A stretch of 6,405 nt of DNA from an uncultured Archangium sp. (GTDB lineage: Bacteria; Myxococcota; Myxococcia; Myxococcales; Myxococcaceae), in NCBI GenBank assembly GCA_946479335.1, contig CAMLFP010000325.1, positions 1-6,405 on the forward strand, written 5' to 3'. Position 1 is the first letter of the stretch, and every line of letters begins with the position of its first letter. The notes beneath the pieces were generated by a model that saw only the letters and a list, made by a program, of their open reading frames with translations, was not told the DNA's origin and ran no database searches. The position numbers and the translations under genes were made by a program. Positions 1-5,971 of this stretch are shown piece by piece.

Positions 1-1
1 G

Positions 2-136
2 TTGCTGACGCTGTTCATGTGGGGCTCCGTTTCGACTGCGAGATGCGGCGGCCCAATGCCGAACCCGTGCCAAGCGCGAGACACAGAAAATCCGCCCGGT
101 TGCGTGCGCGTGGCAGTCTGCGAACGCGGACGGTAG
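2..136 (+). CDS. possible C-terminal end of a small Cys-containing (exported?) protein, 5' truncated
   Basis: An open frame enters from the left edge and stops at TAG 134-136, giving at least 44 codons. It begins with a hydrophobic stretch (LLTLFMWGSV) followed by STA, then a short Cys- and Pro-containing tail with four cysteines (codons at 44, 68, 101 and 119). This would fit a signal peptide with a signal peptidase I site after STA and a mature peptide of about 31 residues, but the true N-terminus lies outside the window or could be ATG 17. The stop falls inside the ribosome binding site of ruvX, 11 bases before its start, which is operon-like spacing. Third-position GC is about 70%, lower than in the clear genes, and another frame is equally open here, so this may be chance. 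I do not recognise a family. Confidence 0.3.
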   Translation: MLTLFMWGSVSTARCGGPMPNPCQARDTENPPGCVRVAVCERGR

Positions 137-147
137 GGTGCCCGGCG

Positions 148-567
148 ATGCGCGCGATGGGGTTGGACCTCGGCACCAAGACGATCGGCCTGGCTGTCAC
201 CGATGAGCTCGGGATCACCGCCCAGGGGCTCGAGACGCAGCTCCGCGCTGGCCTCAGGAAAGACCTCGAGGCGCTCCACGAGAAGGCGACCGACTACGCC
301 GTGGGCCGCTTCGTCATCGGGCTGCCGTTGAACATGGACGGCTCCGAGGGCCCGCGCGCGGAGGCGACCAGGAAGTTCGGCGCCGCGCTCGGTGAGAAGA
401 CCGGCCTCCCTGTTCTGTACTGGGATGAGCGGCTCACGACTGTCGCCGCGCAGCGCGCGTTGCTCGAAGGCGACGTCTCACGGCGCAAGCGCAAGGAAGT
501 CGTCGACCAGGTGGCGGCGGTGCTCATCCTCCAGGGTTGGCTCGAAGCGCAGCGCCGCGAAGACTGA
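148..567 (+). CDS. ruvX: RuvX/YqgF family RNase H-fold nuclease (putative Holliday junction resolvase)
   Basis: This is a 139-aa cytoplasmic protein of the YqgF/RuvX family, which is assigned to Holliday junction resolution and, in some bacteria, to processing the 5' end of pre-16S rRNA. The N-terminal motif GLDLGTKTIGLAVTD carries the first catalytic Asp (D7). The GLPLNMDGSEG segment (residues 58-68) matches the family G-P-L-N-x-D-G signature. WDERLTT supplies D93/E94, and the helix EVVDQVAAVLILQGWLE supplies the last acidic residue, D120, so all expected active-site positions are present. ATG 148 was chosen because GGTAGGG (132-138) lies 9 bases upstream and it gives the usual family length. 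The frame stays open upstream to base 1 and beyond, but that extension is Arg-rich, unlike the family. ATG 157 is a less likely start. The downstream gene is 118 bases away and probably has its own promoter. Confidence 0.95.
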   Translation: MRAMGLDLGTKTIGLAVTDELGITAQGLETQLRAGLRKDLEALHEKATDYAVGRFVIGLPLNMDGSEGPRAEATRKFGAALGEKTGLPVLYWDERLTTVAAQRALLEGDVSRRKRKEVVDQVAAVLILQGWLEAQRRED

Positions 568-628
568 AGCGTCCGCTCCGCGAGACGGCCCCGTCATCAC
601 AACTCAGCCGAATTGCTCGCAGAGCCGG

Positions 629-645
629 TTGGCAACGCGTGTGCA
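629..645 (+). promoter_or_regulatory. candidate sigma-54 (-24/-12) promoter
   Basis: The sequence TTGGCAACGCGTGTGCA fits the sigma-54 consensus TGGCACGrNNNTTGCW at 10 of 13 defined positions. The invariant GG (631-632) and GC (643-644) are separated by exactly 10 bases. The predicted transcription start is near 655-656, leaving a leader of about 30 bases that contains the GGAGG ribosome binding site of the next gene. If real, transcription of the 686-2418 pair would require an AAA+ enhancer-binding activator, a regulator type abundant in myxobacteria. I did not identify an activator binding site upstream. Identified by eye only. Confidence 0.5.
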
Positions 646-672
646 GTGCGCCTCCGCACTCGTTCCACCCAC

Positions 673-677
673 GGAGG
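673..677 (+). promoter_or_regulatory. ribosome binding site for the Gly-rich protein gene
   Basis: GGAGG lies 8 bases before ATG 686. It is the only strong Shine-Dalgarno match in this frame and fixes the start, although the frame is open back to ATG 392 inside ruvX. Confidence 0.8.
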
Positions 678-685
678 CAACACAC

Positions 686-1228
686 ATGAGCATCAACGGC
701 ATCGGCAACACCCCCGTCTCGTCTACCCCTGACGTCAGCGCGCTCGAACACACCGGCCCGACGCCGCAGGCCGCGGGCGGCGCGGTCGGCAACGTACTGG
801 AGCAGTTCGCCGGCGGCATCGGCAGCATCTTCAGCGGCGGTCTCGGCGGCATCTTCGAGTCGCTCGGGTCGATCTTCGGTGGCGGCAAGTCGAACTCCGG
901 CAACGGCTTCGATCTCGGCACCATCATCAGCGGGCTCTTCGACAACCCCGTCTTCAAGCTGCTCGATGGACTCTTCGGGGGCGGCAAGAAGCTCGACGCG
1001 GTGTCATCGCCGGCGCCCGAGGGGCAGCCGCTCGCGCAAGACGCCGCGGGCTCCATCGTCGGGGCGCGGGTCGGCGCGACCGCCGAAGACGAGGTCAGCG
1101 CCGACGAGTCGTTCGACGCCAACGCCGCCCTGCAGAGCGGGTTCTCGCTGGCCGACATCGACGACATCGACAACACGCCATCGTCGGGTGAGGTGGCGAA
1201 CCTCGCGCAGCTGGAGGGCGACAAGTGA
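686..1228 (+). CDS. Gly-rich protein of unknown function with hydrophobic repeats and acidic C-terminus
   Basis: This 180-aa protein belongs to no family I recognise. Residues 1-30 (MSINGIGNTPVSSTPDVSAL...) are polar and Pro/Ser/Thr-rich, with no Sec signal peptide. Residues 31-102 are Gly-rich with repeated amphipathic motifs: IGSIF (45-49), LGGIF (53-57), LGSIF (60-64), then IISGLF (80-85) and LLDGLF (92-97), each run ending in Gly-rich turns (GGGK at 65-68 and 98-101). Residues 103-180 are polar and strongly acidic, including DIDDIDN at 157-163, and have no Cys. The Gly/Ile/Phe part could insert into or lie on membranes, or form an assembly surface. The start is set by GGAGG at 673-677. 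The stop overlaps the GTG of the downstream TPR gene by 4 bases, implying translational coupling and a related role. A sigma-54-like promoter lies upstream. It could be an exported effector, a structural protein or a pore-like subunit, but none of these is shown by the sequence. Confidence 0.85.
   Translation: MSINGIGNTPVSSTPDVSALEHTGPTPQAAGGAVGNVLEQFAGGIGSIFSGGLGGIFESLGSIFGGGKSNSGNGFDLGTIISGLFDNPVFKLLDGLFGGGKKLDAVSSPAPEGQPLAQDAAGSIVGARVGATAEDEVSADESFDANAALQSGFSLADIDDIDNTPSSGEVANLAQLEGDK
1213..1218 (+). promoter_or_regulatory. ribosome binding site for the TPR gene, inside the upstream CDS
   Basis: GGAGGG lies within the last codons of the Gly-rich protein gene, 6 bases before GTG 1225. It decides in favour of the GTG start and supports translational coupling through the GTGA overlap (1225-1228). 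Confidence 0.8.
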
Positions 1229-2418
1229 ACATCACTCCCCTGCTGACAGAAGCGGAGCACCACCTCGCTGACCACGGGCTCGAACGCGCGGCGACGCTGT
1301 ATGCGCAGGCGCAGGCCCAGTGCGCGGGGTTGTCGCCGCTCCCCCGCCTCGGCCTCGCGCGCGTCGCGTTGTTGCGCGAGTGCCTAGACGACGCGGTGCA
1401 GGTGCTCGACGGGCTGCTCAACGACTTCCCGAAGTGCGCGGCGGCGCTCTCGCTGCGCGGCGTGGTGGAGGAGAAGCGTGGCGACCTCGAGGCCGCGGCG
1501 CACCTCCACCATCGCGCGTTGACCCTGGAGCCGACGCTCACGCTGGCGCACCTCAACCTCGGGCGTCTCGCGATGAAGCAGCAGCAGTGGGCCCGCGCGG
1601 CGGCGAGCTACCAACTCGCGGTCGAACACGGCGCGACGACCCCTGACGTCGGGGCGCAGTTCGGGCTGGCGCTGTTCCGCGCCGGGCGCGTGAGTGATGC
1701 GGTGCGCGTGCTGGGGCACGTCGTCGAGGGGCACCCGAAGCACCTCGACGCGCTGTTTGCGCTTGTGGAGGTGCTGGTCGAGACGGCGCAGCTCACCTTC
1801 GCCGCGCAGCTGCTCGACAACGCGGTGGAGCGCTTCCCCCACGAGCCGCGCATCGCCAGCAAGCGCGCGCGCATCGCCGTACAGCTCAACGACCTCGAGG
1901 CCGCACGGCGCGAAGCCTGGCGCGTCACCTCGCTGGCGCCGAACGACCCCGAGCCGTGGCTGTTCGCCGCCGTCGTCGACAACCTCGCGCGCGACTTCGA
2001 GTCGGCCACGCGCGCGCTGCGGCACGTGCTCAAGCTCAAGCCGCAACACGCGAAGGCGCTCTTCCAACTCGGCGTCATCGCGGAGAGCACGCGCGATGTC
2101 ACCGAGGCGCGTCGCTGCTACCGCTCGTCGATCTCCATCGACCCGCACGCGTGGGAGCCCCTCAACAACCTGGCGCTCTCGCTGCTCGAAGAGGGCAGCC
2201 CCGAGGCGCTGCGCGAGGCGCGCGTGCTGCTCGACCGCGCGATCCGCCTCGGGTCGGCGCCCGACGCCATCGTCACCCGGTACAACATCGCGCTGGCGTG
2301 CATCAAGCTCGGTGACAAAGCCGGCGCGAAGGCCGCGGCCAACGAGCTGCTCAAGAGCGCCCCCGCGGAGCATCCGATGGCGACCCAGGCGCGCCGCGTG
2401 CTCAAGCTGGCGGCGTGA
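1225..2418 (+). CDS. tetratricopeptide repeat (TPR) protein, soluble
   Basis: This 397-aa protein is made almost entirely of TPR helix pairs with the usual 34-residue spacing. Clear units cover about residues 73-106 (GVVEEKRGDLEAAAHLHHRAL..EP), 107-140 (LGRLAMKQQQWARAAASYQLAV), 141-174, 208-241, 242-275 (ending LKLKP), 276-309 (LGVIAESTRDVTEARRCYRSSISIDP) and 310-345 (NNLALSLLEEG). Weaker ones fill the N-terminus, 175-207 and 346-380, for about ten or eleven in all. TPR arrays bind peptides or proteins, so this is probably a scaffold or chaperone. There is no signal peptide, membrane helix or fused catalytic domain, so it should be cytoplasmic. The GTG start overlaps the stop of the Gly-rich gene (GTGA), which makes that protein the first candidate partner. 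The 3' end overlaps the convergent kinase gene by 17 bases. The specific function is unknown. Confidence 0.93.
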   Translation: MNITPLLTEAEHHLADHGLERAATLYAQAQAQCAGLSPLPRLGLARVALLRECLDDAVQVLDGLLNDFPKCAAALSLRGVVEEKRGDLEAAAHLHHRALTLEPTLTLAHLNLGRLAMKQQQWARAAASYQLAVEHGATTPDVGAQFGLALFRAGRVSDAVRVLGHVVEGHPKHLDALFALVEVLVETAQLTFAAQLLDNAVERFPHEPRIASKRARIAVQLNDLEAARREAWRVTSLAPNDPEPWLFAAVVDNLARDFESATRALRHVLKLKPQHAKALFQLGVIAESTRDVTEARRCYRSSISIDPHAWEPLNNLALSLLEEGSPEALREARVLLDRAIRLGSAPDAIVTRYNIALACIKLGDKAGAKAAANELLKSAPAEHPMATQARRVLKLAA

Positions 2419-5400
2419 GGTCGAGCGCACGCCCGTTGTCGGCCAGCGCGCCGCGCAGCGACCGCAGCGCCGCGCGCACATGCTCCGAGCGATCTGCGCG
2501 CGAGCGGCCATCGGCGCCCGGCTCGCTCACCCGCGCGACGCGCTTGCGAATGCGCTGCTCCAGCACGCGGCCCTGGAGCTCGGAGCGCGTCTGCAGCACG
2601 TGCCCCAGCTCGAGGTGTGCGCGGTAGAGGTCGAGCGCGTCGAGGAACGTCTCCTCTCCCACCGCGTTCAACACCCGCGCCGCCTCGACCAGCTCGTCTT
2701 CGGCGTCGGTGACGCGGCCCTGCATCGCCGACACCGCCGCGCGAATCGCCAACGCCAGCCCGAGGTAGCGTTGATCTCCGACCTCGCGGAGCACCTCGAT
2801 GGCCGGCTCGAGCCGCTTCATCGCGTCGTCGTATTCGCCGTACTGCTGATGGAGCGACGCCAGGGAGACCAGCGCGTGGCCCTCGAAGCGGCGCGCGCCC
2901 ACGTCGCGCAACAACTCCAGCGCGCTCTCGTAGTGCGCCAGCGCCTGCCCCGGCTGCTCCAGCTCTGCCGACAAGTCGCCGAGGTTGATGTGGCTGATGC
3001 CCTCCGACCTCCGGTTCCCCAGCTCGCGGTGGATCGCCAGCGCCGCGACGTAGTTCGCGCGCGCGGGCTTGAGCCGCTTGAGCGCCTGCTGCAGCACGCC
3101 CAGGTTCGCGACGGTGATGCCTTCGTAGCGGCGGTCGCCCGCCGCACGGTGGATCTCGAGCGCCTGATTGAACGTGTCGAGCGCGACGTCGTCGTGACCC
3201 AGCTCGTGCGTGAGCCACGCGAGCTGGCTCAACGCCCGGCCCTCCAGCTTCGGGTCGGAGATGTGCTCGAGCGACTCCAACACGCGGCGGAGCAACGCCA
3301 CCGAGTCCTCCCGGCGCCCGCGCTGCCGATGCGCCACCGCGAGGAGGAAGGTGCAGCGCGCCGCGGCGGGCGCGTCGTTCGTCTCGTCGGCGAGGGCGAG
3401 GGCCTGCTCGAGGTCGATCTGCGCATCACCGGGCCGACCGCGCGCCAGCCGCGCACGGCTCCGCATCTCGAGGGCGAGCAACAGGAGCTCCGGCGCATCA
3501 CCCAGGCGCAGCGTCAGCTCGTCGAGCATCTGGAGGTGCGCGCTGAACGGCCCGCGCAGCGTCAACAGCGGGTCGAGCGTCTGCGCAGCAGCGAGCGCGT
3601 TCGCGGCACCGTCGTCCTCCGCCATCGCGCGGGTGAACACCGCGAACAGGTTCTCGCGCTCTTGATCCAACGCGTCGAGCGCGTCCTTGCTGCTCTCGGC
3701 GTGCGCCGCGAGCCGGCCGCCGATGTCGAGGTACCACCGGGCGTGACGCGCGAGGGCGCCTTCGCGCTCCGGCGTCGCCTGCAGTTTCTCGAGCGCGTAT
3801 TCGCGAATGGTCTCGAACAACCCGTAGCGCGGGCGGTGCTCATCACCCGTGGGGAAATACACGCGCACCAGCGACTTGGAGCGCAGCCCGAAGAGCGTCT
3901 CCACCATGTTGGGCTGGCCGACGATGGCCTCCGCGGCCTCGGCGAGGAAGCCACCACGAAACACCGCGAGCTGCGCGAGCGCGCGTTGCTCATTCGGCGA
4001 GAGCGCTGCCCACGAACCGTCGATGGCGCCGCGCAACGTCGCCTGGCGATCTCCCGCGCCGCGGCCCACCAACACGTCGAAGCGCTGCGGCAGTCGAGAC
4101 GCGAGCTGCGAGGGCGTCAGCACCCCCATGCGACCGGCGGCGAGCTCGATGGCCAGCGGCATGCCGTCGAGCTGGCGGCACACCTCGGCGATGGCGTGCA
4201 ACTCCGGCTCGGAGGGCTCCCACGACGGGCGCGCGGCGCGAGAGCGCTCGATGAAGAGCTGCACGGCCTCGGCGGTGCGCGCGTCCTTGTTCTCCTTCGG
4301 CGTGCGCAGCGGCGGCACCTCGAAGACCGTCTCCTCCGAGATGCGCAGCAGCTCGCGCGACGACAGCACGAAGCGCGCGTTCGGAGCGCCCTTGAACCAC
4401 GCGCCCAACGTCTCCGGCGCGAGCGAGACGAGCTGCTCGAAGTTGTCCATCACCAGCAACACCTCGCCGCGCGCGGCGATGGCGTGGGTCAACTGCGTGA
4501 CCGCGTCACCGGCGATGAGCGGCACCTCGAGCGCGCGCGCCACCACACCGGCGAGCTCGTCCTTCGTGCGCGCTTCCGTGAGGTCGCAGAACCACACGCC
4601 GCCGCGCCGTTGCCCCTTCTCGTCGGCGCCCTGGAAGTGCGTCACGAGCTGCGAGGCGAACTGGTGCGAGAGGCGCGTCTTGCCGGTGCCGCCGGGGCCC
4701 AGCAGCGTGATGAGCCGCGCGCCTTGCCGGAACAACTGGTGCAGATCCGCCAGCTCCGCGACGCGCCCCACGAAGCTGGTGGCCTGCGGCGCGAGGTTCG
4801 TCGGGCGGCCTGAGACCTGCGCGAGCAGCTCGCGCACCTGCTCCAACGACTTGTCACTCGCGCTCGTCGAGGAGCGCTCGGCGCGCGTCAGCTTGCGCGG
4901 CGACTCCGCCTGCGTCGGCCGCTCGTGCGACTCGAGCACCGTCTCTTCAGACACGTCTTCTGCTTCTTCATCGAGGCTCTCGTCGAGCCCGGGCACGTCG
5001 TCGTAGTTCTTGAGCCACTTCGCGAGATTCGGCACCGGCAGGTTCGACAGCACGCCGGCGAGCGCCTCGCGAAACGCCTCCGCGGTCTGGTACCGCGCGT
5101 TGGCGTCTTTCTTCAGCGCCTTGAGCAGCACCGCGTCGAGCGCCTCGGGGATGTCTTCGCGCACCGTCGACGGCACCGGCACCTCGGCGGCGCGCACCTG
5201 CTTGAGCGTCGCGGCGTCGGTCTTCCCGCGGAAGAGGTAGCGCGCGCAGAGCATCTCCCACAGCACGATGCCCAGCGCGAAGACGTCGGTGCGCGCGTCG
5301 ACCGGCCGCGCCTGCGCCTGCTCCGGAGACATGTACGGGAACTTGCCCTTGAGCACCCCCGTCGCGGTGTGGATGGACTTGTTCGCCGCGCGCGCCACGC

Positions 5401-5905
5401 CGAAGTCGATGACCTTCACCGTGCCGTCGCGCCCGAGCAGCACGTTGTGCGGCGAGATGTCGCGGTGGACGATGTGCAGCGAGCGCCCCTGCGCGTCGGT
5501 CGCCTGGTGCGCGTAGTGGAGCCCCTTCGCGACCTCCACCGCGATGAAGACGCCGATCTCCAGCGGCACGTGGTGCCCGATCTCTCGCGTGCGCTTGAGC
5601 GTCTCGCGCAGATCGATGCCGTCGACGTGCTCCATCGCGACGAACCACGTGCCGGCCGCCTCGCCCAGCTCGTGGATGCGCGCGATGTTGGGGTGCACCA
5701 GCCGCGACGCGATGCGCGTCTCGTCGAGAAAGAGCCTCAGGAACCGCGGGTTCTGGGTCAGGTGCGGGAGGATCCGCTTCACCACCAGCGTCTCCGCGGA
5801 GCCGTCGGTGCGCGCCAGGAACACCTCCCCCATGCCGCCCGCACCAAGCCGCTTTACCAGACTGTAGCGGCCGAACGTTTCCACAGGACTCAAACCGTAC
5901 TGCAA
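2402..5905 (-). CDS. multidomain Ser/Thr protein kinase - STAND/AAA NTPase - TPR protein (PknK-like architecture)
   Basis: This 1167-aa protein has a complete Ser/Thr kinase domain at about residues 12-285: Gly-rich loop GAGGMGEV (21-28), ATP-anchoring K43, helix-C E62, catalytic loop HRDISPHN (147-154), DFG (167-169), activation segment with T180/T182, and SPE (193-195). An acidic, Ser-rich linker follows (about 303-352). Next is a STAND-type NTPase: FVGR (378-381), Walker A GPGGTGKT (403-410), Walker B LLVMDNFEQ (D487), ARFVLSSRE (510-518) and GMPLA (581-585), then a winged-helix-like region (about 620-710). The C-terminus is a TPR array with 40-residue period (about 800-1090) and a basic helical tail. 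No membrane helix is evident, so it is probably cytosolic, unlike many bacterial receptor kinases. The architecture recalls mycobacterial PknK but lacks its C-terminal LuxR-type HTH. The likely role is a signal integrator in which TPR/NTPase state controls kinase output; the substrate is unknown. The start is uncertain: TTG 5905 has no clear Shine-Dalgarno, and GTG 5884 (just before ETFGRY) is an alternative. An in-frame stop at 5927-5929 limits any extension. Confidence 0.93.
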   Translation of the reverse strand: MQYGLSPVETFGRYSLVKRLGAGGMGEVFLARTDGSAETLVVKRILPHLTQNPRFLRLFLDETRIASRLVHPNIARIHELGEAAGTWFVAMEHVDGIDLRETLKRTREIGHHVPLEIGVFIAVEVAKGLHYAHQATDAQGRSLHIVHRDISPHNVLLGRDGTVKVIDFGVARAANKSIHTATGVLKGKFPYMSPEQAQARPVDARTDVFALGIVLWEMLCARYLFRGKTDAATLKQVRAAEVPVPSTVREDIPEALDAVLLKALKKDANARYQTAEAFREALAGVLSNLPVPNLAKWLKNYDDVPGLDESLDEEAEDVSEETVLESHERPTQAESPRKLTRAERSSTSASDKSLEQVRELLAQVSGRPTNLAPQATSFVGRVAELADLHQLFRQGARLITLLGPGGTGKTRLSHQFASQLVTHFQGADEKGQRRGGVWFCDLTEARTKDELAGVVARALEVPLIAGDAVTQLTHAIAARGEVLLVMDNFEQLVSLAPETLGAWFKGAPNARFVLSSRELLRISEETVFEVPPLRTPKENKDARTAEAVQLFIERSRAARPSWEPSEPELHAIAEVCRQLDGMPLAIELAAGRMGVLTPSQLASRLPQRFDVLVGRGAGDRQATLRGAIDGSWAALSPNEQRALAQLAVFRGGFLAEAAEAIVGQPNMVETLFGLRSKSLVRVYFPTGDEHRPRYGLFETIREYALEKLQATPEREGALARHARWYLDIGGRLAAHAESSKDALDALDQERENLFAVFTRAMAEDDGAANALAAAQTLDPLLTLRGPFSAHLQMLDELTLRLGDAPELLLLALEMRSRARLARGRPGDAQIDLEQALALADETNDAPAAARCTFLLAVAHRQRGRREDSVALLRRVLESLEHISDPKLEGRALSQLAWLTHELGHDDVALDTFNQALEIHRAAGDRRYEGITVANLGVLQQALKRLKPARANYVAALAIHRELGNRRSEGISHINLGDLSAELEQPGQALAHYESALELLRDVGARRFEGHALVSLASLHQQYGEYDDAMKRLEPAIEVLREVGDQRYLGLALAIRAAVSAMQGRVTDAEDELVEAARVLNAVGEETFLDALDLYRAHLELGHVLQTRSELQGRVLEQRIRKRVARVSEPGADGRSRADRSEHVRAALRSLRGALADNGRALDLTPPA
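2636..3379 (-). repeat. seven in-phase 40-residue TPR units within the kinase protein
   Basis: The loop between TPR units recurs exactly every 40 residues, at protein positions 843, 883, 923, 963, 1003, 1043 and 1083. The central ones read GDRRYEGI, GNRRSEGI, GARRFEGH and GDQRYLGL. The 40-residue rather than 34-residue period places this in the longer-helix TPR class (kinesin light chain/AfsR-like), different from the 34-residue TPRs of the neighbouring 1225-2418 gene. Outer units have diverged, while the inner three share the G-x-R-R-x-E-G core. The array is protein-coding and not a separate DNA element. Confidence 0.85.
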
Positions 5906-5971
5906 AATGCCGAATTTACGGGAGTTTTACCGAAGCAACACGACCGCGCCGCGTGCGACAATGTAACCGTT
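5906..5971. promoter_or_regulatory. divergent intergenic promoter region (AT-rich)
   Basis: The 66 bases between the kinase start (minus strand) and ATG 5972 (plus strand) must hold the promoters of both genes unless transcripts are leaderless. Bases 5911-5932 are distinctly AT-rich for this genome and contain two similar 11-base blocks, CGAATTTACGG (5911-5921) and GAGTTTTACCG (5922-5932). On the minus strand these present TAAATT and TAAAAC, which resemble -10 elements. I could not assign convincing -35/-10 or -24/-12 pairs, and neither flanking gene has a recognisable Shine-Dalgarno here. Confidence 0.4.

Noticed and set aside
41..46. Lipobox in the partial upstream ORF
   Set aside because: Arg immediately precedes the Cys, which does not fit a lipoprotein signal peptidase II site.
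584..595. GACG-GCCC-CGTC hairpin after ruvX as a terminator
   Set aside because: The stem is only 4 bp with no following T-run, which is too weak to call.
645..660. Perfect 6-bp hairpin AGTGCG-CCTC-CGCACT
   Set aside because: Short, with no U-tract, and it overlaps the predicted transcription start of the sigma-54 candidate. It is likely chance in GC-rich DNA, although a leader role cannot be excluded.
392..685. N-terminal extension of the Gly-rich protein into ruvX
   Set aside because: The extension would overlap ruvX in another frame and is Arg/Ser-rich. GGAGG at 673-677 supports ATG 686.
604..1275. Minus-strand open frame opposite the Gly-rich gene
   Set aside because: It is Pro/Ser-rich as expected for the complement of Gly-rich codons. 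The plus frame has a strong ribosome binding site and is coupled to the next gene.
1384..2511. Minus-strand open frame opposite the TPR gene
   Set aside because: Arg-rich composition with no recognisable domain, while the plus strand encodes a clear TPR array.
1694..4813. Very long plus-strand open frame (over 1000 codons) opposite the kinase gene
   Set aside because: It is Arg/Gln/Glu/Leu low-complexity sequence, runs across the TPR gene end and antisense to a protein with intact kinase and NTPase motifs. This is a GC-bias shadow.
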